Source of the DNA: CAYNFR01 sp964396595
GTDB taxonomy: Bacteria; Bacteroidota; Bacteroidia; Chitinophagales; Saprospiraceae
Direction: 5' to 3'
Assembly (NCBI GenBank): GCA_964396595.1
Contig: CAYNFR010000004.1
Coordinates: forward strand, 62,001-126,000
Length of the DNA: 64,000 nt
Shown one piece after another: positions 55,052 through 63,469 of this stretch. The notes beneath the pieces are model-generated. The model saw nothing but the letters and a program-made list of their open reading frames with translations, was not told the origin of the DNA and did not search any database. Every line of letters starts with the position of its first letter. The stretch's first letter is position 1. The position numbers were made by a program, and so were the translations under genes.

Positions 55052-58003
55052 TTAAAAACCAAGATTCACACCAAATGTGAATGTTCTAGCAAAGAAATAG
55101 GTATTTCTTCTGTCAATTCCTGGCGCGAGAGCACCAAAACCACTTCCCGTATCTGACAATCTAGCCTCCGGATCTACACCACTATAACCAGTAATTGTTA
55201 ACAAGTTCTGGCCAGTAAAAAATACCCTGACATTGCTAAACCCATTGGGAAGAGAACCTTTGCCAAGTGAGTAACCAATAGTCATGTTGTCCAATCTCAA
55301 AAAATCCCCACGCTCTACGTGTCTGCTGGAAAACGCAGGCTGATCGGTAAGATTCTTGATATCTTCGGAAGTCTTTAAAACGTTATAGGCACTAATAACA
55401 TTCGGAGCTTCATAAAAAGCTCTAAACGTGTTGACTAAATCGTGTCCTAATACGGCTCTGAAAAATACATTCACATCTAATTGCCCTAAATTGAAAGTAT
55501 TGTTAAGACCTAAATTGTATTTAGGAAAGCCATTACCGATGACAGCTCTATCGCTAATAAGGTCTCTCACCCCATCTCCATCGACATCCACAAAATTCCA
55601 AGTTCCATTATCGTTAATCGGTTTAACAGGATCAATAACCAGTCCCCAAATTTGACCTAAAGGAGCATTCTCTTGTAGCCTTATTAAGGGTGTGCCATTT
55701 TGTCCTGGTGAGCCAAGGTTCGCCCCGTCGATAGCGCCACCTATCGATACGCCTCTATCTGCATCCGTAAGTGAAACAAGCGTAGGCGTAAACCATCGGC
55801 TCGCTGCTAAGCTGATGGTGTAAGACTTATCTCTGCCTAAATCTATATTATAGTTCAAGGCTAATTCTATACCGCTATTTGTGACTTCTGCAACATTGTA
55901 GAATGTACGGCCAAATAAATTAGGTGGTTGAGGTACAGTAAATTCAAATATTCCCCCATCAGTTCTCGAACGATAAACATCAAGTGATCCTGTTAGTTTA
56001 TAGTCCATAACCGCAAAATCTACTCCTGCATTGACATCTGTCTTAGTTTCCCATTGTAATTCAGGGTTAGGATTTGATATAGGTGCATAGCTAGGAACAA
56101 ATTCACCATTGAAGAAGAAGTTACCTCTCGGGCCAAATCTCTGCAAGGATAAATAACTCTGTCCCACATTATTTCCTGTCTGACCATAGCCTACACGAAC
56201 CTTCAATTGATCAAACGAACTTAGACCCGCTAATCTCACAATATCCGCTCCGGCACTCACAGATGGAAATAAACCCCACTTGTTTTCAGCACCAAATCTT
56301 GTAGAACCATCTCGTCTCAAACTGGCAGTCAAGAAAAAGTTATTGTCAAAATTCAAATTCACCCTTCCGAAGAAAGATATCAACTTATTAGTATCCTTAT
56401 AAGAGAATATACTTCCCAAGCCTCTGGCAAAATCTAAGGATGCTCCCAAATTGTGATATTGGAATGCGTCGGTGATAAAATTACCACCCGTTGCACCGAA
56501 TCCGGAAAATTCAAAATCCTGATATTCATAACCTGCCAACGCGGTCAAGTTCGTTGTTCCAAAACTCTTGCGATAATTTAATTCCGTACGGAATAATTGG
56601 TCTATTGATTCATCATTACGCACTTGAGCCAATCCTCTTCTGTTAAGACCTACATAAAAACTTGTCTTGGCGAAATATTCCCCAAATGCCGTGTTACTGC
56701 GCTGTGAAGAGTAGAACAATGCCACTGACAGATCATCGGTCAACTGATAGTCACCACGGATATTCGCTGCAAGTGATTTACGCTTTCTTTCTCTTACGTT
56801 TTGTTCGATAATGGATACTGGATTATAGTAATCGAATAAATCCTGCTCGAAGTACCCTCCGAAACGTTCAAATTGAGCTTCGGTATTTCCTCTGATTTTG
56901 TCTACAGTAGGGTTATATATTGTAGCATATCTAAATGCTTCATCAAATCCTAAGCCCGCATCTTCGGTACTTGTGGTAATATTGGCACTTACGGTCAACT
57001 TATCATTCAATGCTTTTTGAGTAACATTGGCACGCACGTTAAAACGATCGAAGCCCGTAGTTTTAGCAATCCCTTTGATATCTCTGAAATTCGCTGAAAG
57101 ACGATAAGTCGTTTTGGATGTACCTCCGCTTGCGCTGATACTATGCTGGTGTGATACGCCTGTCTGCATTATTTCATTGTACCAGTCCGTATTTCCACCG
57201 AGATCATTACCCCCGCCAAAACGACGATATTCATCAGATGTCAATACCCTTACAGTACGAGCGGCACTTTCAAAACTCACTTGACCTCCATACTCTACTT
57301 TTGCACTGCCGGCCTCCCCACGTTTTGTTGTCACTAGGATTACACCAGAGGCGCCTCTTGTTCCATAAATTGCGGCCGCAGAACCATCTTTCAAGACGTC
57401 AAGCGACGCTATGTCTTGGGGCTCTATACTACTTAAATCCCCTCCGAGAACACCGTCAATTACAATGAGTGGTTCAGTACTTGCGCCAATAGTAGATAAT
57501 CCCCTCAGTCGAATATTGAATCCGGCATTGGGGTTTGAACCAGGTCGTGAAATACTCAATCCAGGAACTTTGCCTTGTAGAAGTTGAGAAACAGTGTTGA
57601 CGTTTCCTTTGTTAAAGTCCGCAGCCTTGATAGAGGTTATCGCGCTGGTTACTTCACGTGCTTTTTGTGTACCATATCCGGTAACAACCACTTCATCCAG
57701 AATTGTACCAGCCTCAAGAATAATGTTGATGACAGATTGATTTCCTACCACCACCTCTTGATCAGTAAATCCTGTAAACGAAAATTGAAGCGTAGCTCCA
57801 TCTCCTACAGTAATAGAATACGATCCGTCAATATCAGTGATCGTACCATTGAGTGTACCTTTTTCTAATACGTTCGCTCCGAGTAGTGCCTCACCTCTAT
57901 CATCCGTAACCACTCCGGTCACCGTTCGCTGGGCAGCTATTTCGGCCGAGGTCATTAAAAACAGGGTGCATGCCATTGCGGCAAGTGTAAACAGTTTTTT
58001 CAT
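55052..58003 (-). CDS. SusC/RagA-family TonB-linked outer-membrane protein
   Basis: TonB-dependent transporter. A signal peptide ends before QRTVTGVVTDDRG. A carboxypeptidase-regulatory-like domain (about 25-105) is followed by the plug (about 110-235) with LDEVVVTGYGTQ, the TonB-box region, and SAAAIYGTRGASGVILVTTKRG split across the SusC plug signature. A 22-stranded barrel fills the rest and ends in the aromatic C-terminus TFGVNLGF. At 983 residues it is of the usual size. No anti-sigma-contacting extension is seen, matching the lack of an ECF sigma pair nearby. Confidence 0.95.
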   Translation of the reverse strand: MKKLFTLAAMACTLFLMTSAEIAAQRTVTGVVTDDRGEALLGANVLEKGTLNGTITDIDGSYSITVGDGATLQFSFTGFTDQEVVVGNQSVINIILEAGTILDEVVVTGYGTQKAREVTSAITSIKAADFNKGNVNTVSQLLQGKVPGLSISRPGSNPNAGFNIRLRGLSTIGASTEPLIVIDGVLGGDLSSIEPQDIASLDVLKDGSAAAIYGTRGASGVILVTTKRGEAGSAKVEYGGQVSFESAARTVRVLTSDEYRRFGGGNDLGGNTDWYNEIMQTGVSHQHSISASGGTSKTTYRLSANFRDIKGIAKTTGFDRFNVRANVTQKALNDKLTVSANITTSTEDAGLGFDEAFRYATIYNPTVDKIRGNTEAQFERFGGYFEQDLFDYYNPVSIIEQNVRERKRKSLAANIRGDYQLTDDLSVALFYSSQRSNTAFGEYFAKTSFYVGLNRRGLAQVRNDESIDQLFRTELNYRKSFGTTNLTALAGYEYQDFEFSGFGATGGNFITDAFQYHNLGASLDFARGLGSIFSYKDTNKLISFFGRVNLNFDNNFFLTASLRRDGSTRFGAENKWGLFPSVSAGADIVRLAGLSSFDQLKVRVGYGQTGNNVGQSYLSLQRFGPRGNFFFNGEFVPSYAPISNPNPELQWETKTDVNAGVDFAVMDYKLTGSLDVYRSRTDGGIFEFTVPQPPNLFGRTFYNVAEVTNSGIELALNYNIDLGRDKSYTISLAASRWFTPTLVSLTDADRGVSIGGAIDGANLGSPGQNGTPLIRLQENAPLGQIWGLVIDPVKPINDNGTWNFVDVDGDGVRDLISDRAVIGNGFPKYNLGLNNTFNLGQLDVNVFFRAVLGHDLVNTFRAFYEAPNVISAYNVLKTSEDIKNLTDQPAFSSRHVERGDFLRLDNMTIGYSLGKGSLPNGFSNVRVFFTGQNLLTITGYSGVDPEARLSDTGSGFGALAPGIDRRNTYFFARTFTFGVNLGF

Positions 58004-58069
58004 ACGACTAAATGTTGTTTTAAATTAAATGCCAGAACCAACATTTAATTGGCATCTAGGCTAACTTGA

Positions 58070-58077
58070 CAAACTTA
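58070..58077 (-). promoter_or_regulatory. Candidate -7 element of susC
   Basis: On the minus strand TAAGTTTG matches TAnnTTTG, 66 bases before the susC ATG. No clear TTTG is found at -33. The leader would contain an inverted repeat ATTAAATG / CATTTAAT (58024-58031 and 58042-58049). Confidence 0.4.
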
Positions 58078-58136
58078 ACACAATTGTTAAATAATTAAGA
58101 ATTCTTTTGGTTTAAAAAAAAATTCTATTCTTCACT

Positions 58137-58158
58137 TAATCGTTTACGTAATCGATTA
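58137..58158. promoter_or_regulatory. Candidate operator upstream of susC
   Basis: The perfect palindrome TAATCGATTA (58149-58158) is preceded twelve bases earlier by another TAATCG (58137-58142), giving two half-sites in tandem on one face of the helix. It sits about 60 bases upstream of the -7 candidate, suiting an activator or a LacI/HTH-type regulator. No regulator gene is adjacent. Confidence 0.4.
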
Positions 58159-58237
58159 TGTCAATAATTCACAGATTATGAACCTTCATCGGCAATGTCT
58201 TCGAGAATTTCTAAACAAAAATACCGTGGAGTAAGTC

Positions 58238-60280
58238 TCATTTGAGCATAAATTTCAATTGCTTCTCCTCTCCTATGATCTTATAAAACCCTTCAATAAA
58301 TCTACGCATACGCTTGCGTGTGCCTTCGGAGAGATAAATAGCCTGATCACAAGTGTCTAGCAGTTCGTTCTCTTTGGACAGAAAATAACTCACGGCATCA
58401 GTTAACTCCTCGTAAGTGACCTTCTTATCCATAAAGTATCGATCTGTTACTCGCTCGACCGGTATCAGCTCTGCTACAACAGCATAGCTGTTATTAATAA
58501 TACCCGCGTAATCAAAGTCATATGGGGTAATCACAAATGTCTTATCCTCGAGCCGTTGAAAGATCTCTGTATTATGACCTCGTCTTGCTGACCAGTCTGT
58601 ATTGGCAATCATAAACTGAAATAGGCACATCCTTACATACTCTTTTCGATCTACTGCATCTAAAGAAATCGCAGCGACCTTGATTCTCTGTGCTTTATTT
58701 CGCGCTGCAACCTCGTCATCATCTTCTAAGATAAATGCCTGCAGATAATTGCGGTTCTTCCCAACTTTCACTTTTATCAATTGTGTCCGATGACTGTATT
58801 CTGATACCACACTGTATAGATCGTAAACCAGTTTTTCTTGCATGAGTGACTCTAGCTTGCTCTTTGCTGCATCACACTGGAAGACAAACTTAAACTTATC
58901 AAGATCCTTTTTGAAGTTGAAATTGCTTAATTCAGATTTGACTAGATTGATCTTCACAGGTGGATTGACACAGATGGTGCGTCTTGTCTTGCCTCCGAGC
59001 TCATATCGTGTCGTAAAACTCAACTGTTCTTTGTCCACGAAGAAATCGACGACTCCTTGGACAGGTTCATTCTTATTGAGTGCTTTCTTGAGTGTAGAAA
59101 ACTCTTCAGGAATAACAGCAATCAGAGCATCTTTGCCATACATGTGCTCAAAAAGAGAGACTTTCTTCTCCTTTTTATTCTCTTCTGAGACGAGCTCGCG
59201 ATTTCTTCCTTGATTATCAACTACTCTGAATTCCCCCTTTTCAATGACCAGAGCCTCTCCAAATTCTCCATTCTTGATGCCACTATCGATCAAGATTACC
59301 TGATTATTGTATAGTGCCTTTATTTCACTTAAGGTCGTGTGTCCTACGACGATATGATCGATTTTATACCGCTTCTTAACGGCGTCAATTTTTTTCGGAT
59401 TAAAACTGTAAGGATAGGCGTAACCCCTATACCATAACGGACCTTCTTCGAAATACAAACCACTCAATACCTTACTCGAAGCTATTTTCTCTGGTGATTG
59501 AAAGTAGATTTTAGTTTTAAATGTCTCATTGATCTTTGGAATGCTCAATTTAAAATCCAGTACCTCCTGAGATATGCCACCATGTACATAAAGTACGTTG
59601 TTTATCTTTAAAACTACATTCTTCCCGGAGAGCCACTTTCCGAATAACTGGTCACTCGCATACAATTGATTGTATGTGAAGCCGAGATTAGCCGATGTAT
59701 ATTTATACTTCTCATTTGCATAGTCGAGGTAACCATGCATTACCATTAATTCATGATTGCCCAGTAGAAAATGAAGTTTTCCGCCAGCCTTTTCTGCCTG
59801 TTTTTCTAGCTTCATGATAAACCATTGGCATTCGGTGACTCTATCACCACGCCCCATCACATCACCGGCCAAAACCAAATGTCCTTTTCCAAAAGTCCAT
59901 TGATCCTGATCATCTATGACTCCATTGGTTGATAAAATCTGTTTCATCAATTCATATTGCCCATGTATGTCACTTAGTGCAAATATTGGTTCTTCAGTCT
60001 CATATTCCGCCGTCACTGCATCAGGCTCAAAGTCAAGCAAATTGTTTGTCACTTTAGGTAGTGACGGCCTATCAAAAATGAAAACAGCTGACTTATGGAC
60101 AGTCGTGTTGTTAACTTCTCCTTCTTCCATCCACATGTACAAGACTGAATCTTTAGAGATTTTTACATAAGGTCCATCATTGTACAATTTCTCCGAATCT
60201 TGCCCTGCGATGAAGCTCGCCCCAGTGATAACAGAAATCGTTACCAGGCTAATAAGAAAGGAAAAGATGATGCGTGTCAT
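58238..60280 (-). CDS. PPP-type phosphatase fused to a CotH/HipA-like kinase domain
   Basis: An N-terminal hydrophobic segment (about 4-24) suggests export or membrane anchoring. Residues about 97-350 form a metallophosphoesterase with the PPP motif order: SDIHG (Asp104, His106), GDVMGRGD (140-146), GNHE (174-177), HGG (233-235) and VVGHT (311-315). The C-terminal part (about 435-650) resembles atypical kinases: an alpha-C-like QEKLVYDLY near 481, the catalytic-loop-like NTDWSARRGHN (560-570, Asp562, Asn570) and TPYDFDYAG (585-593, Asp588) as the metal-binding DFG equivalent. I recognise the C-terminal type from Bacteroidota hypothetical proteins with NTDWS...PYDFD; kinase activity is inferred. 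The gene follows the PycTM-like gene by 11 bases. Confidence 0.78.
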   Translation of the reverse strand: MTRIIFSFLISLVTISVITGASFIAGQDSEKLYNDGPYVKISKDSVLYMWMEEGEVNNTTVHKSAVFIFDRPSLPKVTNNLLDFEPDAVTAEYETEEPIFALSDIHGQYELMKQILSTNGVIDDQDQWTFGKGHLVLAGDVMGRGDRVTECQWFIMKLEKQAEKAGGKLHFLLGNHELMVMHGYLDYANEKYKYTSANLGFTYNQLYASDQLFGKWLSGKNVVLKINNVLYVHGGISQEVLDFKLSIPKINETFKTKIYFQSPEKIASSKVLSGLYFEEGPLWYRGYAYPYSFNPKKIDAVKKRYKIDHIVVGHTTLSEIKALYNNQVILIDSGIKNGEFGEALVIEKGEFRVVDNQGRNRELVSEENKKEKKVSLFEHMYGKDALIAVIPEEFSTLKKALNKNEPVQGVVDFFVDKEQLSFTTRYELGGKTRRTICVNPPVKINLVKSELSNFNFKKDLDKFKFVFQCDAAKSKLESLMQEKLVYDLYSVVSEYSHRTQLIKVKVGKNRNYLQAFILEDDDEVAARNKAQRIKVAAISLDAVDRKEYVRMCLFQFMIANTDWSARRGHNTEIFQRLEDKTFVITPYDFDYAGIINNSYAVVAELIPVERVTDRYFMDKKVTYEELTDAVSYFLSKENELLDTCDQAIYLSEGTRKRMRRFIEGFYKIIGEEKQLKFMLK

Positions 60281-60291
60281 AATTCGATATT

Positions 60292-60963
60292 TTAGTGTAT
60301 GAAAACAAATAATGCAGTGAGTGTAAATGTCAGTAACAGGCCTATGACGAATGCATTGAAAGCGCGTCTGATGAGTTGCATTTTCTCTGCTAGTCGATGG
60401 CCTATATGGTAAAAATCGCTAGACATATAATTACTGACTTGTTCGTTGTCATTTAACACCGCCAGCAAATGATCTATATAGGCCTCCTTCGGCATATTCT
60501 TGGCTGTGCCAAAAAAAAAGGGGCTTGAGTTAACCCGCTCAGCGATCATAATTTCTTGATCTTTCAGTTTTCCTGGTCTCAGCACCAATACCGACAAATA
60601 AATGGTATATAGACATGTAATGACTAATACAGCAAGTGGATAACCAAGATTATGCTCTTTTATCAAGTCTATATGCGGCAATAGCAATGGCACCAGGAAG
60701 GTTAACATCAAGGCATTTAAGCTGAGCATGACATTAGCCTTGTTGTCCGCAAGATTAGTCAGATCAATGTTGTTCCTCAGTGTTGTCCGTAATATGCCTA
60801 CCGTGTTACGACTAATCTTGGGCTTCTTTATTTTTGAACCTTGGATTTCAACATGGACAGAAATATCTTGATTGGAAGCAGTATCTACAGCCAACACATC
60901 TTCAATGAACGAGGCACTTTCTACATTCAGATCCTTATTTTCCGGTTGTATCATCAGTATCAT
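60292..60963 (-). CDS. PycTM-like (Pycsar effector-type) membrane protein without sensor domain
   Basis: Residues about 58-222 match the Pycsar transmembrane effector fold: LRNNIDLTNLADNKANVMLS leading into the first membrane segment (78-97), then segments at 107-128 and 203-222. Between them is a helical part with FFGTAKNMPKEAYIDHLL. The N-terminal 55 residues are polar and contain neither a cyclic-nucleotide-binding nor an HD domain. In Pycsar immunity such proteins damage the inner membrane on binding cCMP or cUMP, but no cyclase gene lies nearby. Some stand-alone relatives are probably not defence proteins. It is co-directional and closely spaced with the phosphatase-kinase gene. The start at 60963 could also be three codons later. 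Confidence 0.78.
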   Translation of the reverse strand: MILMIQPENKDLNVESASFIEDVLAVDTASNQDISVHVEIQGSKIKKPKISRNTVGILRTTLRNNIDLTNLADNKANVMLSLNALMLTFLVPLLLPHIDLIKEHNLGYPLAVLVITCLYTIYLSVLVLRPGKLKDQEIMIAERVNSSPFFFGTAKNMPKEAYIDHLLAVLNDNEQVSNYMSSDFYHIGHRLAEKMQLIRRAFNAFVIGLLLTFTLTALFVFIH

Positions 60964-61142
60964 TATACGTATATAGCAGTAAACATAATTCTTTTCATAT
61001 AAAGTTCAAAACATTTGCAACCCCAAAAAACAGGGGATTTGTTGTCATGTCGCTTAATGGATCTTAAAATCCTCTATTGTGGCAAATACATTTTTTTTGT
61101 GAATCGAACATGTCATATTCAGATTATCTGTAAACTTGAACT

Positions 61143-62351
61143 ATGGATATTAAACATCACTTCCCTTCACTAAGTCGCATAATCGATAATAAGCCATGTG
61201 TTTTCTTGGATGGGCCGGCTGGTACGCAGGTCCCACAACATGTCATTGAGGCAATCTCCGGTTATTACACTATGTCCAATGCGAATACACACGGCACATT
61301 CGTAACCACTATTGAGACGGATCATTTAATCGCCGATACTAGAAGTATTGTATCCGATTTTCTGGGTGCAGAAGGAGCGCATAATATATCCTTCGGCCAG
61401 AATATGACATCGCTTAATTACAGTCTTGCGAATTCTATTGGTAAGATTTTACAACCGGGCGATGAAATACTCATTACTCAACTTGATCATGAGGCAAATC
61501 GCGGCCCTTGGTTATCATTGAGATCTCTTGGTATAGTAGTCAGGGAGGTAAAACTTCAAGATGATGGGGTTCTGGACTATCAAGATTTTGAAGAAAAAAT
61601 AAATGAACGCACTCGATTAGTCTGCATGGGATGGTCTAGTAATTTACTTGGCACTGTAAATGAAGTCTTCAAGCTGCGCCAGTTGACATACAAGGTTGGT
61701 GCATGGTTACTGATTGATGCTGTTCACTATGCGCCGCACTATCGTATAGATGTCCAAGAGCTGGGATGTGATTTCTTACTCTGTTCGGCATATAAATTTT
61801 ATGGGCCACATGTAGGAATCTTGTATGCTAAAACTGGTTTATTGGATCAATTGCCGACCGACAGACTACGCACAACAAATCAGCACGCTCCTTACAGTAT
61901 CGAAACCGGCACCCTCAATCATGCCGCTATCGTCGGGGTGAAAGCAGCTATTGAGTTTATTTCCTCTTTAGGAAGTGGTGACAACCATCGAGATCGTTTG
62001 GACAAAGCCCTCGCTATGATTCAGAAACATGAATCACAGCTGATCAATATGCTTTACGACGAGATTTGTCATCTGCCACATTTACGCATTATTGGCCCTA
62101 GCTGTGGTAGTGGACATATAAAAAGAGCACCGACGTTATCTTTTTTACATAGCAGCCTTAGCGCTAGAGAAGTTTGCACACAGCTAGCGCATAAAAACAT
62201 CTTCGCATGGGATGGACATTTTTATGCACTTCGTGCTGTAGAAGTATTAGGCCTTTTGGAGAAAGGGGGTGTTACGCGAATGGGCGTTTCTGCCTATACC
62301 ACAGAAACAGATATCGATATGACTATAAAAGCCCTTAGCAAGATTAATTGA
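61143..62351 (+). CDS. Cysteine-desulfurase-like aminotransferase class V
   Basis: PLP-dependent fold type I enzyme. The cofactor Lys is in LLCSAYKFYGPHVG near residue 222, and the PLP-contacting LLIDAVHYAPH near 195 and LDHEANRGPW near 113 fit the VC1184/TIGR01976-type 'cysteine desulfurase-like' family. At 402 residues it is usual. No partner (SufE, IscU, ThiI or similar) is adjacent, so desulfurase activity on cysteine is uncertain. It is divergent from the PycTM gene with a 179-base gap and convergent with the glycosyltransferase. Confidence 0.87.
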   Translation: MDIKHHFPSLSRIIDNKPCVFLDGPAGTQVPQHVIEAISGYYTMSNANTHGTFVTTIETDHLIADTRSIVSDFLGAEGAHNISFGQNMTSLNYSLANSIGKILQPGDEILITQLDHEANRGPWLSLRSLGIVVREVKLQDDGVLDYQDFEEKINERTRLVCMGWSSNLLGTVNEVFKLRQLTYKVGAWLLIDAVHYAPHYRIDVQELGCDFLLCSAYKFYGPHVGILYAKTGLLDQLPTDRLRTTNQHAPYSIETGTLNHAAIVGVKAAIEFISSLGSGDNHRDRLDKALAMIQKHESQLINMLYDEICHLPHLRIIGPSCGSGHIKRAPTLSFLHSSLSAREVCTQLAHKNIFAWDGHFYALRAVEVLGLLEKGGVTRMGVSAYTTETDIDMTIKALSKIN

Positions 62352-62362
62352 TTTGTGTTTTA

Positions 62363-63469
62363 TCACGCTAAAAGCGGTTTTAATTTGCTGACCCATCTAA
62401 GTTTTTCATAAGCGTACTGGATCATTTGTTGAGAGATATCCTCCGGCAGACCATTATAAAAGTCGAGCAATCGACTTATGTCAATCTTGATTTCATCGGC
62501 AGCTACATAATGCACAAAATCGAGTTCTTCTCCAAAATCTTCGTCCTTGCTGCTCAGGACAAAAGGAATTCCTTGTAAACAATATTCGCGATGCTTGAGC
62601 GAACTGTCAATCATGACCCCTTTGCGATGTAAACCTAATGTTCCTATACCGACATGTGCCTTATCGATATATTCTTGCAGCGCCTGCCCTGTAAGTACTC
62701 CCTTCCATTTAAGCTGAGGAGAGATATCTAGCCTATCGGCCAATTTCTTGAGTCGCTCTAGCTCAGCGCCTTCTCCGATTACAGTCAAGACTGCTCTAAC
62801 AATCCCTGAATGCTCTTTATTAAACTCTGCCATCCCCTTCAATATGCGATCCAGTCCGTGCCAATATTGCCATTTGGCGACAGCCACTAAATGAAAAGTA
62901 TCCGTAATAGGCTTTTTTCTAGGATGAATTTTTACTTGTTCCTCTGTCCAGTCAATACCATTCGAAAGCTTCTTTGTCGAAATCCCAAAGACCTCTTTCT
63001 CCGCTCCGGAATGCCACATCTCATCTACATATTGCTTTAATCGCTTTGAATAATACTTATCAATTAACAGAGCCAGTCTGCCGCGCCACCTATTATACTC
63101 TTTATCATAAGGGTATGTAGGCATATCGATGATTACTTTTGACTGAGGGTGATACTTCTTAACTAATTTTAACCACTTTATGAATCCGGGGGTAGAGAGC
63201 CCATAACGCAGCAATACGATGTCAAAAATTTGATCCTTCGCAATATCACGTATATGATCATAAAACAAGAATCGATTGATATACGAAGCCATCTTCACTT
63301 GCTTCCATGTGCGGTCATTGATATAAACATGATTTGAACCATGGATCACTATATCAACTTGATGGCCTAAAGCGAAAAGGGCATTCTTTTGACCGATTAA
63401 CTTTAGGATTACACCATGATTTGATGGGTCATCCTTATCGACTCGATAAATAATTAAAATCCGCTTCAT
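62363..63469 (-). CDS. Glycosyltransferase family 4 / group 1
   Basis: GT-B fold. The N-terminal ILIIYRVDKDDPSNHGVI and the C-terminal donor domain with LVAVAKWQYWHGLDRILKGM (near residue 195) and VLTVIGEGAELERLKKLAD (near 230) are typical of nucleotide-sugar-dependent enzymes. The end LKHREYCLQGIPFVLS holds the usual donor-binding Glu region. At 368 residues it is complete. It begins one base before the stop of the upstream acyltransferase gene, so both are in one operon that probably belongs to an envelope-glycan locus continuing beyond the right edge. Confidence 0.88.
   Translation of the reverse strand: MKRILIIYRVDKDDPSNHGVILKLIGQKNALFALGHQVDIVIHGSNHVYINDRTWKQVKMASYINRFLFYDHIRDIAKDQIFDIVLLRYGLSTPGFIKWLKLVKKYHPQSKVIIDMPTYPYDKEYNRWRGRLALLIDKYYSKRLKQYVDEMWHSGAEKEVFGISTKKLSNGIDWTEEQVKIHPRKKPITDTFHLVAVAKWQYWHGLDRILKGMAEFNKEHSGIVRAVLTVIGEGAELERLKKLADRLDISPQLKWKGVLTGQALQEYIDKAHVGIGTLGLHRKGVMIDSSLKHREYCLQGIPFVLSSKDEDFGEELDFVHYVAADEIKIDISRLLDFYNGLPEDISQQMIQYAYEKLRWVSKLKPLLA

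Noticed and set aside
40575..58003. Polysaccharide-utilisation locus
   Set aside because: SusC and SusD are present, but no glycoside hydrolase, lyase, esterase or sulfatase is recognisable.
60292..60963. Complete Pycsar defence system
   Set aside because: Only an effector-like membrane protein is present; no pyrimidine cyclase gene in the neighbouring sequence.
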